Positions 7,346 to 14,114 of a stretch of 16,249 bases of DNA are shown here, one piece after another. The notes beneath the pieces are model-generated. The model was not told the origin of the DNA and searched no databases. It saw only the letters and a list, made by a program, of their open reading frames with translations. Source of the stretch: a bacterium. Its GTDB lineage: Bacteria; Chloroflexota; Dormibacteria; UBA8260; Bog-877. The position numbers and the translations under genes are program-made. The first letter of the stretch is position 1. Every line of letters begins with the position of its first letter. The stretch lies in the NCBI GenBank assembly GCA_021802115.1, contig JAKABA010000076.1, positions 1-16,249 of the forward strand, given 5' to 3'.

Positions 7346-7954
7346 TAGATGCCCCAATGCTCCACCTCAGACTCGACGTGCCAAGCCCAGTCCTACGCGC
7401 GGACACTATGGCCACCGCTTGGCATGCTCCGTCAGCGGCGCTCCGATGTGTCGCAACACTGCCAATCTCCGCACCTACTAAGCTCGGCCCTACGAAGCAC
7501 ACCCAGGCTAGATAGACAATGCCACCGGCGAACGCGGCGGACTTGACCACCTACGATGAAACGACCGTTCATCACACGCAGGCACTCAGCGACTCCGCGG
7601 TTACCAGTCGCCCCTGCCGCCCAGCTGGAGCTCACGGCCTCACCTGGCGGAACGCTACATCCTTCGGGAGAAGGCGCGTGTGGAAAGATCGCACTGCTAC
7701 TCTCGCGTCCTGAATGACCCTCCCATACGTGCTGCGGACACAAGTGGCCCAGGATCCCCTTCGTCGAGCGGCGCGCGTGTGCCCAAAGCCAGCCGCGCGT
7801 AGCCCCAGCACGTCACCGGAGGTAACTGGACGGCCCAGTTCGGAAAGTGTGGCATATCTTGGTTGCCCTTGCTCTGCTGCAGACGGTGCTAGGCACACCG
7901 CGAGGACGCGAGGGATATCGGTGCCGCAGGCCTTGTGGGTTGATAGATGCACCA
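7346..7954. other. Gene-free, probably eroded stretch
   Basis: No frame here gives a recognisable protein. Short open frames on both strands (for example minus 7317-7550, 7432-7743 and 7632-7976) are rich in Arg, Cys, Ser and Trp, overlap one another, and lack family motifs. Because the intact start of a GT4 gene lies directly upstream (7955-8197), this is most simply the degraded remainder of that gene, but I could not find the expected GT4 C-terminal E-x7-E block. No hairpin with a T-run or convincing promoter was seen. Confidence 0.5.
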
Positions 7955-8197
7955 TCACACAGCCCAGGACGCCCACACATCTTCACCGTGATCAGCCTTC
8001 AGAGCACCAAGACCGTTAGAGAGCACGCCATCGGCTGCACGCTTGAACTCCGCCCGCGCATGATGGCCGGTCCGACGTAAACCAGGCACTATCAGATCGT
8101 GCCCGAGTGCAGACGGTGCGTTGGCATATGTGTACCCGATCTGCAATCCGCGAACTGGCGACAGCGAGTAGTCGGGCAGCACAAAGGGAACCCTCAT
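7955..8197 (-). pseudogene. N-terminal remnant of a GT4 glycosyltransferase
   Basis: From ATG 8197 the minus strand reads MRVPFVLPDYSLSPVRGLQI, then YTYANAPSALGHDLIV. This is the standard opening of a GT4 family enzyme (first strand, then the acceptor-binding SPxGG loop, then YANALSARGH). The second position of the SPVGG loop is Arg instead of Gly. The frame degenerates after about 42 residues and stops at 7955 after 80 residues, whereas the family needs about 350. The start ATG overlaps the TGA of the upstream GT2 by four bases (ATGA), so this was once a coupled operon gene. The same frame extends upstream to 8752, but that part is antisense-like reading inside the GT2. It is recognised only by its N-terminal pattern. 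Confidence 0.65.
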
Positions 8198-9267
8198 GGC
8201 CGCCCGACGCTTCCAGGGCTGACCCTTGGAACCCCTGACCGCCACAGCATCAACAATACGACCGGACGATGCACGAACCTTTGCGCGGCTTCGTGCTCCC
8301 CTTGCTTGCCGCGCACAAGCGACCGCCTGCGGGCCAGCGAAGATGGCAGATGCACCATGTTCCAAGCAAGGCCCCCAAGGAGCGCCAAGGAGAGGCGAGT
8401 TCGGCCCAGACATAGCCCGCCGATTGCGAACGCGACTGATCGCGCTATAAGAGCCGGGAGAACGGCGGGGAGCCAGTACCATGGCGCGCAGGAGATCATG
8501 GCTGCGACCGTGTTCTTCTCTCTGGCCGCAATACGAAGTGCCGAGGTGTGGTAGCGCTGGCCAGCAGTGAAGTATCCTCCTCCTGCGGAAGCCCCGCCTT
8601 CGTGTCGCACACGAGCCCCAGGGATAGCGCGCACATCGTAGCCAGCAAGAAGAGCACGCCAGCACAATTCGACATCTTCTACGAAAAGGAAATATCGCTC
8701 GTCGAACTCTCCGAGGCGGGCAAACAGCCATGTAGACGTGAACAACGCGCATCCCGATACATATAGCGGGGGTTGGATGCCGTCCAGCGACACGGACATC
8801 CCTAGATGATTCATAGTGGCACCAATGTCCAAGCTATGGTTCGCAGCTGCATAGATCGCTGGGCCGACGATCCCCGGCCGAGCACGATAGGCATCGATGA
8901 GGCGAGGGATGCAGGCTGTCTCGGCAATAGCGTCAGGATTGAGGAAGAATAAGAACTCGCCGTGCGCCAAGCGTGCACCGCGATTTGCGGCAGCTGCGAA
9001 GCCGACGTTTTGGTCGGACTCGACGAGTCGGACGGCAGGATATGTTTGCTGTAGGGTCTTGAGCACCGACGAGGCGGATCCATTGTCGACTATGATGATC
9101 TCGGCAACGGAAGGGTCGCTTTGCACCGATGCAACGGCGGTCGCCACACGGTCTTCGACCCGATAGTTCACGATGACGACCGATACCGTTGGGGAGGGGG
9201 CAAGTAGCCGTGGATGTCGGTACCGCCCGGGGACAGATGGAAACAGCTCGCTATGGACGTGACTCAT
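8194..9267 (-). CDS. Family 2 glycosyltransferase, WbbL-like
   Basis: This 357-residue protein shows the WbbL/rhamnosyltransferase pattern. VSVVIVNYR (28-36), EIIIVDNGS (56-64), NVGFAAAANRG (87-97), the FFLNPDA metal site (107-113), SGCALF (171-176), FLFVEDVELCWRA (193-205) with catalytic acids, and RHEGGAS (221-227) all appear in order. Enzymes of this kind add L-rhamnose or a related sugar to polyprenyl-diphosphate-linked acceptors at the cytoplasmic face, but the donor is not determined by sequence. About residues 240-300 are amphipathic or hydrophobic and may touch the membrane. ATG 9267 overlaps the old stop of the decayed GDP-mannose dehydratase by ATGA, and its own TGA overlaps the start of the GT4 remnant by ATGA. 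The gene itself looks intact. Confidence 0.87.
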   Translation of the reverse strand: MSHVHSELFPSVPGRYRHPRLLAPSPTVSVVIVNYRVEDRVATAVASVQSDPSVAEIIIVDNGSASSVLKTLQQTYPAVRLVESDQNVGFAAAANRGARLAHGEFLFFLNPDAIAETACIPRLIDAYRARPGIVGPAIYAAANHSLDIGATMNHLGMSVSLDGIQPPLYVSGCALFTSTWLFARLGEFDERYFLFVEDVELCWRALLAGYDVRAIPGARVRHEGGASAGGGYFTAGQRYHTSALRIAAREKNTVAAMISCAPWYWLPAVLPALIARSVAFAIGGLCLGRTRLSLALLGGLAWNMVHLPSSLARRRSLVRGKQGEHEAAQRFVHRPVVLLMLWRSGVPRVSPGSVGRP

Positions 9268-10306
9268 CCCAGAGTCGTTGCCTCGCGATCATCAGGCACG
9301 GCAACCACGTACCTCTCAGGTTTGGGGCCCGCCGCCCTCGAGTCCAACTGCAGGACCTCAGCAGTCATTGCAGAGAATGCGATTCCGGGATGCTGTTCCA
9401 ACTTCCGCTTGGTCTTTCACGGAGTCCCGCAAGGTCAGGTGCCTCGGTGGGACGAACGGGGGGAAGATTTGAAACCACGTGGCCGCGCCCGACCAGCCGG
9501 AACGCAAGCTCGACCATGTCCTGGACCGATCGACCGATGCCGGTCCCGATCAGGTAGTCGCCCGGCGCAGCCTGTTGAAGCATGAGTCGTATTGCCTCGA
9601 CGTAGTCGCCCGCATGGCCCCGGTCGCGCCGGACGTGAAGACTTCCCGGCCGCAACTTGGGGCCGGCCTTGAGGGAGGCAGCCACGCTGCCGGTGGCGCT
9701 GCGAGTCAGGAGGTTCTCACGGTGCCAGGGGGACTCGTCGTGGGAGAGGATTGCGTTGTCGGCGAACATTCCGTCAGCCTCACGATAATTGACGGTCATC
9801 CAATCAGCGTAGAGCTGGGCGACGGAATAGGGACTGCGTGGCCGGAAGGGAGACTCATCGGTCTGGAAAGGCGGAGTTGCTCCGAAGAGGTCCGAGGTGT
9901 TGGCCTGATGGCACTGAAGGGCCGCCTCGACGTTTCTGAGGGCTTCGGGAGGGCGGGTTGTGCCAAGGGCATGCGCATCGGCTGTGTACTCGGTTTGGTC
10001 GAGGGAGACGCCAACATGGCTCTGGGCCGCCAGGTTGTAGACCTCGGCCGGCTTGATTGCTCGCACCAGTCGTCGAAGGCTGCCAGCATCATTCAGGTCT
10101 CCGTGGTAGAGGCGGGGACGAAGCGGGCCCCAGAGGGCTGGCGAGCCATGCCTCAGATGGTCGATGCGGCTGCGGCTCAGCGAGGATGTCTGCCGTACCA
10201 CGCACTGCACCTCGTAGCCACTGCTGGAGAGAAACTTCGCCAAGTGCAAACCTTCCTGAGCCGTGATGCCCATGATCTGCGCCACGGCCACCTCAGTGGT
10301 CCTCAC
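9264..10306 (-). pseudogene. Decayed GDP-mannose 4,6-dehydratase (gmd-like), frameshifted
   Basis: The main frame (9365-10306, 313 residues from GTG 10306) aligns along its length with GDP-mannose 4,6-dehydratases, which convert GDP-D-mannose to GDP-4-keto-6-deoxymannose, the precursor of L-fucose, D-rhamnose and related sugars. Preserved pieces include RIDHL, EVYNLAAQSHVGVS, EYTAD, SPYSVAQLYADW, VNYREA and RDRGHAGDYVEA. Key positions are damaged. The Rossmann GxTGQDG is GITAQEG (13-19), the catalytic TSE is TSD (137-139), and the Tyr-x3-Lys lysine is Gln (Y160, Q164). After RPTEAPDLAG the frame breaks. Family-like reading moves through a second frame (DSVK, about 9426-9415) into a third (KLEQHPGIAFSAMTAEVL), which ends at TGA 9266-9264 in an ATGA overlap with the GT2. 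Lost function is inferred from these lesions. Confidence 0.8.
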
Positions 10307-11489
10307 GAGAATGCGGCTCGGATGCGAGGTGAGCGGAGGAGGCCGCTGGCGTGGATGCCGTGCCGATGGAGGACGGAGCGCGATCTGGCAAACTCACGCC
10401 AGTGTCCGGTCTGGTGATCCGGCTGTAGGCGCTTAGCAGCTCCTGAGCCACGCGGTCCCAGGTGAATTGCTGAGCTCGTTGCTGAGCCGTCCGGGAGAGC
10501 TGGCGCCAGCGGTCCGGATCCTTGAGCAAGCGGATGGCGGCCGAACCCAGCGTATCGGGATTTGCTGGCAAAACCACGCCCGTGGCTCCATCCACGACCG
10601 CATCTCGAAGACCCGGGATGTCGTATGCGACAACCGGCACCCCGTACGAGGCCGCCTCCATCGCGACGATGCCCCAGCCCTCTCTGGTTCCGGGCAGGAG
10701 CATCAGGTCCGCTTGAGACAGCAGAGACGACTTCACTGCCTCCGGCACGAAGCCGTGGACCGTGACTCCGGGGTGGTGCTGAGCCCGTAAAGGTGCCTCC
10801 AGGTACCCGCCACCGATGAGATCAAGAGTGGCTGCAGGGAGAACCTCGCGGACCTGCTGGAAAGCAGCTATTGCATCCTCTGGACGCTTGGTGCGTACAA
10901 GCCGCCCCATCCAGAGGAGGCGCGGGGCACTCTCCGGAGCCCTTCGCTCCTCCATGATCTGGGGTGGATCACATCCCGGCGGGATGATCGCCTCAGCTCT
11001 GACCCGGTAACGCGCCAGCACCGCCGCAGTCGAAGGCGAGTTTGCCACTACGCGAGCCCCCACCATCCTTCGGATCCACGACGGCTCCAAGATCGTTCTC
11101 CCAATCCAGCTGATTGGAAAGGGATACTCCATCTCCCAGACGTCTTCCGCCGTCTGGTGGTAGAGAGCGACGGCCCGATCGCCGACTATCCGGTGCGCGG
11201 CAAAGGGACGGGTGCTCACCGACTCCAGAACCCAGTCGAATTGGCTGCCAGACCCCCTCAGGTAACGGTCAGCGGCACGAAACACGGTGAGCCGAGACCC
11301 GGTACCGACATAGTGGAGATTGGGACGGCCCTCCAGAACAGCCGTTGGGCTCGCCTGACCTCGGGGGCCGAAGATGGTCACCTCGTGCCCATCATCGGCC
11401 CAGCGAGTCGCGACTTCGAGCAGATAGCGTTCAGCCCCGCCCGCCGTGGGATCGGTGGGGCTCTTCCAGTTGAGGATGAGGATCTTCAC
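10293..11489 (-). CDS. GT4 family glycosyltransferase
   Basis: This 398-residue protein starts at GTG 11489, reading MKILILNWKSPTDPTAGGAE, the usual GT4 opening with the acceptor-side glycine loop (residues 12-20). A GT-B second domain contains GRLVRTKRPEDAI (195-207), a donor-binding Lys/Arg site. It also has the E-x7-E motif in REGWGIVAMEAASYGVPVV (269-287; E270 and E278), followed by VDGATGVVLP. All core residues look intact. The longer frame to 11675 adds 62 Pro/Arg/Gly-rich residues inside the flippase gene and is rejected. GTG and the flippase's TGA form GTGA, so translation is probably coupled. The last ~30 residues are a Ser/Ala-rich tail that overlaps the start of the decayed dehydratase by 14 bp. 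The substrate is unknown, and it should act at the cytoplasmic face. Confidence 0.88.
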   Translation of the reverse strand: MKILILNWKSPTDPTAGGAERYLLEVATRWADDGHEVTIFGPRGQASPTAVLEGRPNLHYVGTGSRLTVFRAADRYLRGSGSQFDWVLESVSTRPFAAHRIVGDRAVALYHQTAEDVWEMEYPFPISWIGRTILEPSWIRRMVGARVVANSPSTAAVLARYRVRAEAIIPPGCDPPQIMEERRAPESAPRLLWMGRLVRTKRPEDAIAAFQQVREVLPAATLDLIGGGYLEAPLRAQHHPGVTVHGFVPEAVKSSLLSQADLMLLPGTREGWGIVAMEAASYGVPVVAYDIPGLRDAVVDGATGVVLPANPDTLGSAAIRLLKDPDRWRQLSRTAQQRAQQFTWDRVAQELLSAYSRITRPDTGVSLPDRAPSSIGTASTPAASSAHLASEPHSREDH

Positions 11490-12805
11490 CGCTCGGACCG
11501 AGCTGAGGAGGGGAGAACACCGACAGCAGGGGTCTCCACCACCTCGAGCGCCGGCACCTGGGCCCGGCGCCGGGGGAGGAAGACAGTTGCGGCGACCAAG
11601 CCTCCGCTCAGGGTAAGGGCCAAGACCGGTCCCGCTGCCAGGACGGTGCCGGTGTGCCCGACTAGGCCGTCCCATCCCAGCTCCAAGAGCAGGGCCAGCG
11701 CGAGGACGGCCAGCGCGAGCCGCATCGCCCGCCGGCGGGCGAGGGCCGCCCAGCAGGCGAAGGTGGCGCAGGCGGTCGCTGTGGAGGAGACGGCGAGCAC
11801 CAGGAACAGCCCGCGCGAACCACTGAAGTGCCCGCCGTACAACTTCGCCATTAGCAGTGGCCCCACCGCTGTCAGGATGAGAAGGCCGACCAGGGCGACG
11901 CCGAGCGTCCCCAGGACTCCGATGATGATCGGGGACCGGTGCCGTTGGCGCACGATGGTGGGGTAGAACGCCGTCACCAGCGGCGCGGTCGCCCAGATGA
12001 TCCCGCCGGCCAGCAATTGGCTGGCGGCGAAGTCACCCGCCGCCACCGGGCTCAGGGCATGGCGGGAGAAGAGGAGTGGCACCCCCCAGATGATCCAGAG
12101 CCCTCCCGCGATGAGTGCCCCGACGAATCCGGTGCGCTGGATCGCGCCGGAATCAGCCCCTTGAGGAGCAACGTCGGCTGGGCCCGTGGGCCGCCGCGAG
12201 AAGAGGAGGACGGCCAATCCCACAAGCAGCGAGCCCAAGACCGGGACCACCGAGACCAGGATGCTGCCATCTACCGCCGCTCCCCCGTGGCCGACCAGGA
12301 ATCCCAGCCCGAGACGAAGTGTGCCAAAGCCGACCATCAGCCCGGCTATGACCCGGAACCGGCGCAGCCCGACCAGGAGCCCACTGACCGCGGCGCCGGC
12401 CACACTGACGGCAGCCAGCAAGGTCACGATGAGGACCGGCAGCGGGGATGAGAGGTGGAGGAAGCTCGCGATCGGCGAGGCCAGCGGCACCAGGATCAGG
12501 GTGGGCAGGACCCAGGGGAGAACCGAGCGGAACGCCATGCGCACGAGTTCAGGAGCCGGCCCGGCGGTCAGCGCCGCCACCCGGGCCACGCCGTACTGAA
12601 GTCCCGTCGCCAGCAGCCCGGCCACCGTTGCCAGCATCAACAGCGGCCCTATGGCCCCGTAGGCGCTGGCCCCGCTCCCCCTGGCGACCACCACGTTGAA
12701 GAGTAGGTTGAGGACGCCGGTCGCGCCCCCGGCCGCCACCAGCAGCACCCCGGCGTGTGCGGCCTGCCTCACCTCACCGCGGCGCGGCTTCACCTCTGCT
12801 GCCAA
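11486..12805 (-). CDS. Oligosaccharide flippase (Wzx/MATE-like polysaccharide exporter)
   Basis: From TTG 12805 this is 439 residues with about 12 hydrophobic helices. An N-terminal segment AGVLLVAAGGATGVLNLLFN is followed by VVARGSGASAYGAIGPLLML, the usual opening of polysaccharide biosynthesis (MVF/MATE superfamily) flippases. A mid-protein helix has GALIAGGLWIIWGVPLLFSR, and the C-terminal tail is hydrophilic. These proteins move polyprenyl-diphosphate-linked glycans from the cytoplasmic to the outer leaflet, which suits the surrounding glycosyltransferases. TTG 12805 is chosen because a perfect GGTGGAG lies six bases ahead. GTG 12793, GTG 12817 and ATG 12838 are alternatives, and the last two overlap the previous gene. 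The stop forms GTGA with the GT4 start. Confidence 0.8.
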   Translation of the reverse strand: MAAEVKPRRGEVRQAAHAGVLLVAAGGATGVLNLLFNVVVARGSGASAYGAIGPLLMLATVAGLLATGLQYGVARVAALTAGPAPELVRMAFRSVLPWVLPTLILVPLASPIASFLHLSSPLPVLIVTLLAAVSVAGAAVSGLLVGLRRFRVIAGLMVGFGTLRLGLGFLVGHGGAAVDGSILVSVVPVLGSLLVGLAVLLFSRRPTGPADVAPQGADSGAIQRTGFVGALIAGGLWIIWGVPLLFSRHALSPVAAGDFAASQLLAGGIIWATAPLVTAFYPTIVRQRHRSPIIIGVLGTLGVALVGLLILTAVGPLLMAKLYGGHFSGSRGLFLVLAVSSTATACATFACWAALARRRAMRLALAVLALALLLELGWDGLVGHTGTVLAAGPVLALTLSGGLVAATVFLPRRRAQVPALEVVETPAVGVLPSSARSER

Positions 12806-12806
12806 G

Positions 12807-13634
12807 TCAATCTCCACCCAGAGGAGCAGGCAGCTCATCGATCAGGTGGGCCAGCCCGGCTGCCTCCGGCCGGTCGTACCAGTGGAGGAGCCGCAGCCGG
12901 TAGAAGATGGCGGCGGTGTCCCAGAGCACCTGGAAGACCGCCCTGGGGCTCGTGGTGCTGTGGAACCTGTAGTCGATCCGCACCGGCGCCTCGATGATCC
13001 GCCCGTACCCGAAGTGGCGAGCCAGCACCAAGAGCTCCAGATCGAAGGCGAACTGCTTCACCAGCGCTGCGTCCACCACCCTCTCCGCCACCTCTTTGCG
13101 GAACATCTTGAGCCCGGTCTGGGTGTCCCGCACCTTCACCCGGAAGAGCGCCCGCACCAGGAGCTGGTAGGCGAGGGACTGCACCCGTCGCGGCCACGGG
13201 TACCTCACCTGGCTCAGCGGGTGGCGCTTGCTGCCCACCACCACGTCGGCCGAGTAGAGGTCCAGGAGGCGAGCCATCCGCCCGATCTCCTCCGGGGAGA
13301 CCTCCATGTCCGAGTCTATGAAGGTCACCAGCCGTCCCCTGGCCTGAGAGATCCCATAGCGGAGGGCGAAGCCCTTTCCCCGATTGCGGGAGTAGCCGAG
13401 AGTGACCACATTGGGGAGGTGGACGGCTCGAGCTGCCGCGAATGTGTCGAAATCCCCGTCCGCCACCACCAGGATCTCGAACGAGATGCCGGTCTCCTCC
13501 AGGGCCGAGGTGAGCTGATTAAGGTTGGCGCCGATCGAATCCGCCTCGTGATAGGTCGGCACGACGACGCTCATCTCCGGGACACGCTCGGCTCCGGCCC
13601 CCTCCACCTCTGGGGTGGGGGAGCGGTCACTCAC
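12807..13634 (-). CDS. DPM1-like family 2 glycosyltransferase (polyprenyl-phosphate sugar synthase candidate)
   Basis: This 275-residue protein from GTG 13634 has a short leader, then VPEMSVVVPTYHEADSI (18-34) and EILVVADGDFDT (53-64). NRGKGFALRYGI (84-95) follows, then the metal site FIDSDMEVSPEEI (105-117), VRDTQTGLKMFRKEV (168-182) and FAFDLELLVLARHFG (196-210). The RDTQTGLKMF plus FAFDLE pair is the hallmark of dolichyl/polyprenyl-phosphate mannose or glucose synthases. They make membrane-anchored sugar donors for GT-C enzymes, so a link to the two GT-C-like proteins here is a reasonable inference. It lacks the C-terminal membrane helices of some relatives. In the usual VVDDGSxDGT motif the first Asp is Ala. 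ATG 13574 is the alternative start. The frame beyond 13634 towards 13988 is Pro/Gly-rich and looks non-coding. Confidence 0.83.
   Translation of the reverse strand: MSDRSPTPEVEGAGAERVPEMSVVVPTYHEADSIGANLNQLTSALEETGISFEILVVADGDFDTFAAARAVHLPNVVTLGYSRNRGKGFALRYGISQARGRLVTFIDSDMEVSPEEIGRMARLLDLYSADVVVGSKRHPLSQVRYPWPRRVQSLAYQLLVRALFRVKVRDTQTGLKMFRKEVAERVVDAALVKQFAFDLELLVLARHFGYGRIIEAPVRIDYRFHSTTSPRAVFQVLWDTAAIFYRLRLLHWYDRPEAAGLAHLIDELPAPLGGD
12812..12818 (-). promoter_or_regulatory. Strong ribosome binding site for the flippase (supports a TTG start)
   Basis: On the minus strand GGTGGAG is followed by six bases and then TTG at 12805. It lies inside the last codons of the DPM1-like GT2, whose TGA is within the spacer, so reinitiation and binding could act together. 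Confidence 0.55.
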
Positions 13635-13832
13635 GCCGGCGGGCCCCGGGTTGTGCCCTGCCCCAGGGAGGCCAGGGGGTTGTGGTGGGTCCATTGAAGG
13701 TGGCGCGAGCGTCGACGCTGTGCCCTCCCGGAAGTGGGGCGCCCGGACCGCAAGCGGTGTGGTCTCCCACGCCGGGTGGCGAGGGTGAAAAGGCCCGGGG
13801 TGCGGCAAACCGAGCTGCGATACCTGGCAACC

Positions 13833-13851
13833 AGCCTCCGCCAGGGAGGCT
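13833..13851. repeat. Perfect 7-bp hairpin in the GT2 leader
   Basis: AGCCTCC, GCCAG loop, GGAGGCT. There is no following T-run on either strand, so it is not a standard intrinsic terminator. Its place in the long leader makes an RNA regulatory or stability role possible. Confidence 0.45.
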
Positions 13852-13993
13852 CCGGGCGCAGTGCGGTGACGTAATGGGCGGCTGCCCCAATCCATGCCGC
13901 TGCCCCTCACCGTGCATGACGGAATCCTCCCCATGCCGATGCTGGACCAGGCTCGAAACCCGAACTCAGCCCCACTTGAATGCGTCACTCGGG

Positions 13994-14022
13994 AGTATCG
14001 GACCCACCTCTGGCGAAGTCAA
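13994..14022 (-). promoter_or_regulatory. Sigma-70-type promoter candidate for the glycan operon
   Basis: On the minus strand TTGACT (14022-14017), an exact 17-base spacer and GATACT (13999-13994) match the -35/-10 consensus at 5/6 and 4/6 positions with ideal spacing. It lies downstream of the GT-C gene's stop (14115) and would drive the DPM1-like GT2, flippase, GT4 and following genes. Confidence 0.5.
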
Positions 14023-14114
14023 CCCCGGGGGCCCAAGGTATACGGGATTGTCACCCCCGAGGAGTCCACTCGAGCCGGCAGCGGGCTGGGATTAGGTACT
14101 GGTGGCGGGCTCCC

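Larger units (their letters stand above)
13635..14114 (-). other. 480-bp gene-free leader region with promoter and hairpins
   Basis: No protein-like frame is found on either strand. It contains a good minus-strand promoter candidate near its upstream side (13994-14022) that would leave a leader of about 350 nt before the DPM1-like GT2. Inside are a perfect 7-bp hairpin (13833-13851) and the 12-base palindrome AGCGTCGACGCT (13709-13720). I compared it by eye with common riboswitch cores and saw no convincing match. Confidence 0.5.

Noticed and set aside
7955..8752. Minus-strand 265-residue frame upstream of the GT4 remnant
   Set aside because: The part above 8197 lies inside the WbbL-like GT2 in another frame and is Arg/Cys-rich. 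Only the segment from ATG 8197 down shows family motifs.
9479..10417. Long plus-strand frame of 312 residues
   Set aside because: It is the antisense shadow of the gmd-like pseudogene and shows no motifs of its own.
11490..11675. Upstream extension of the GT4 gene (62 residues)
   Set aside because: Pro/Gly/Arg-rich and fully inside the flippase. The GTGA junction and the VKILILNW start support GTG 11489.
12696..13697. Plus-strand frame of 333 residues
   Set aside because: Antisense to the DPM1-like GT2, whose motifs are unmistakable. The composition is His/Pro/Glu-rich and unlike a protein family.
13780..13850. Possible c-di-GMP-I riboswitch, suggested by GGCAAACC on the plus strand
   Set aside because: The second conserved block (GACGCAAAGCC type) is missing, and the strand is opposite to the downstream gene.
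13635..13988. Upstream extension of the DPM1-like GT2 (118 residues)
   Set aside because: Low-complexity Pro/Gly/His residues with no GT2 features. The GT2 fold starts at about 13574 and GTG 13634 gives a sensible short leader.
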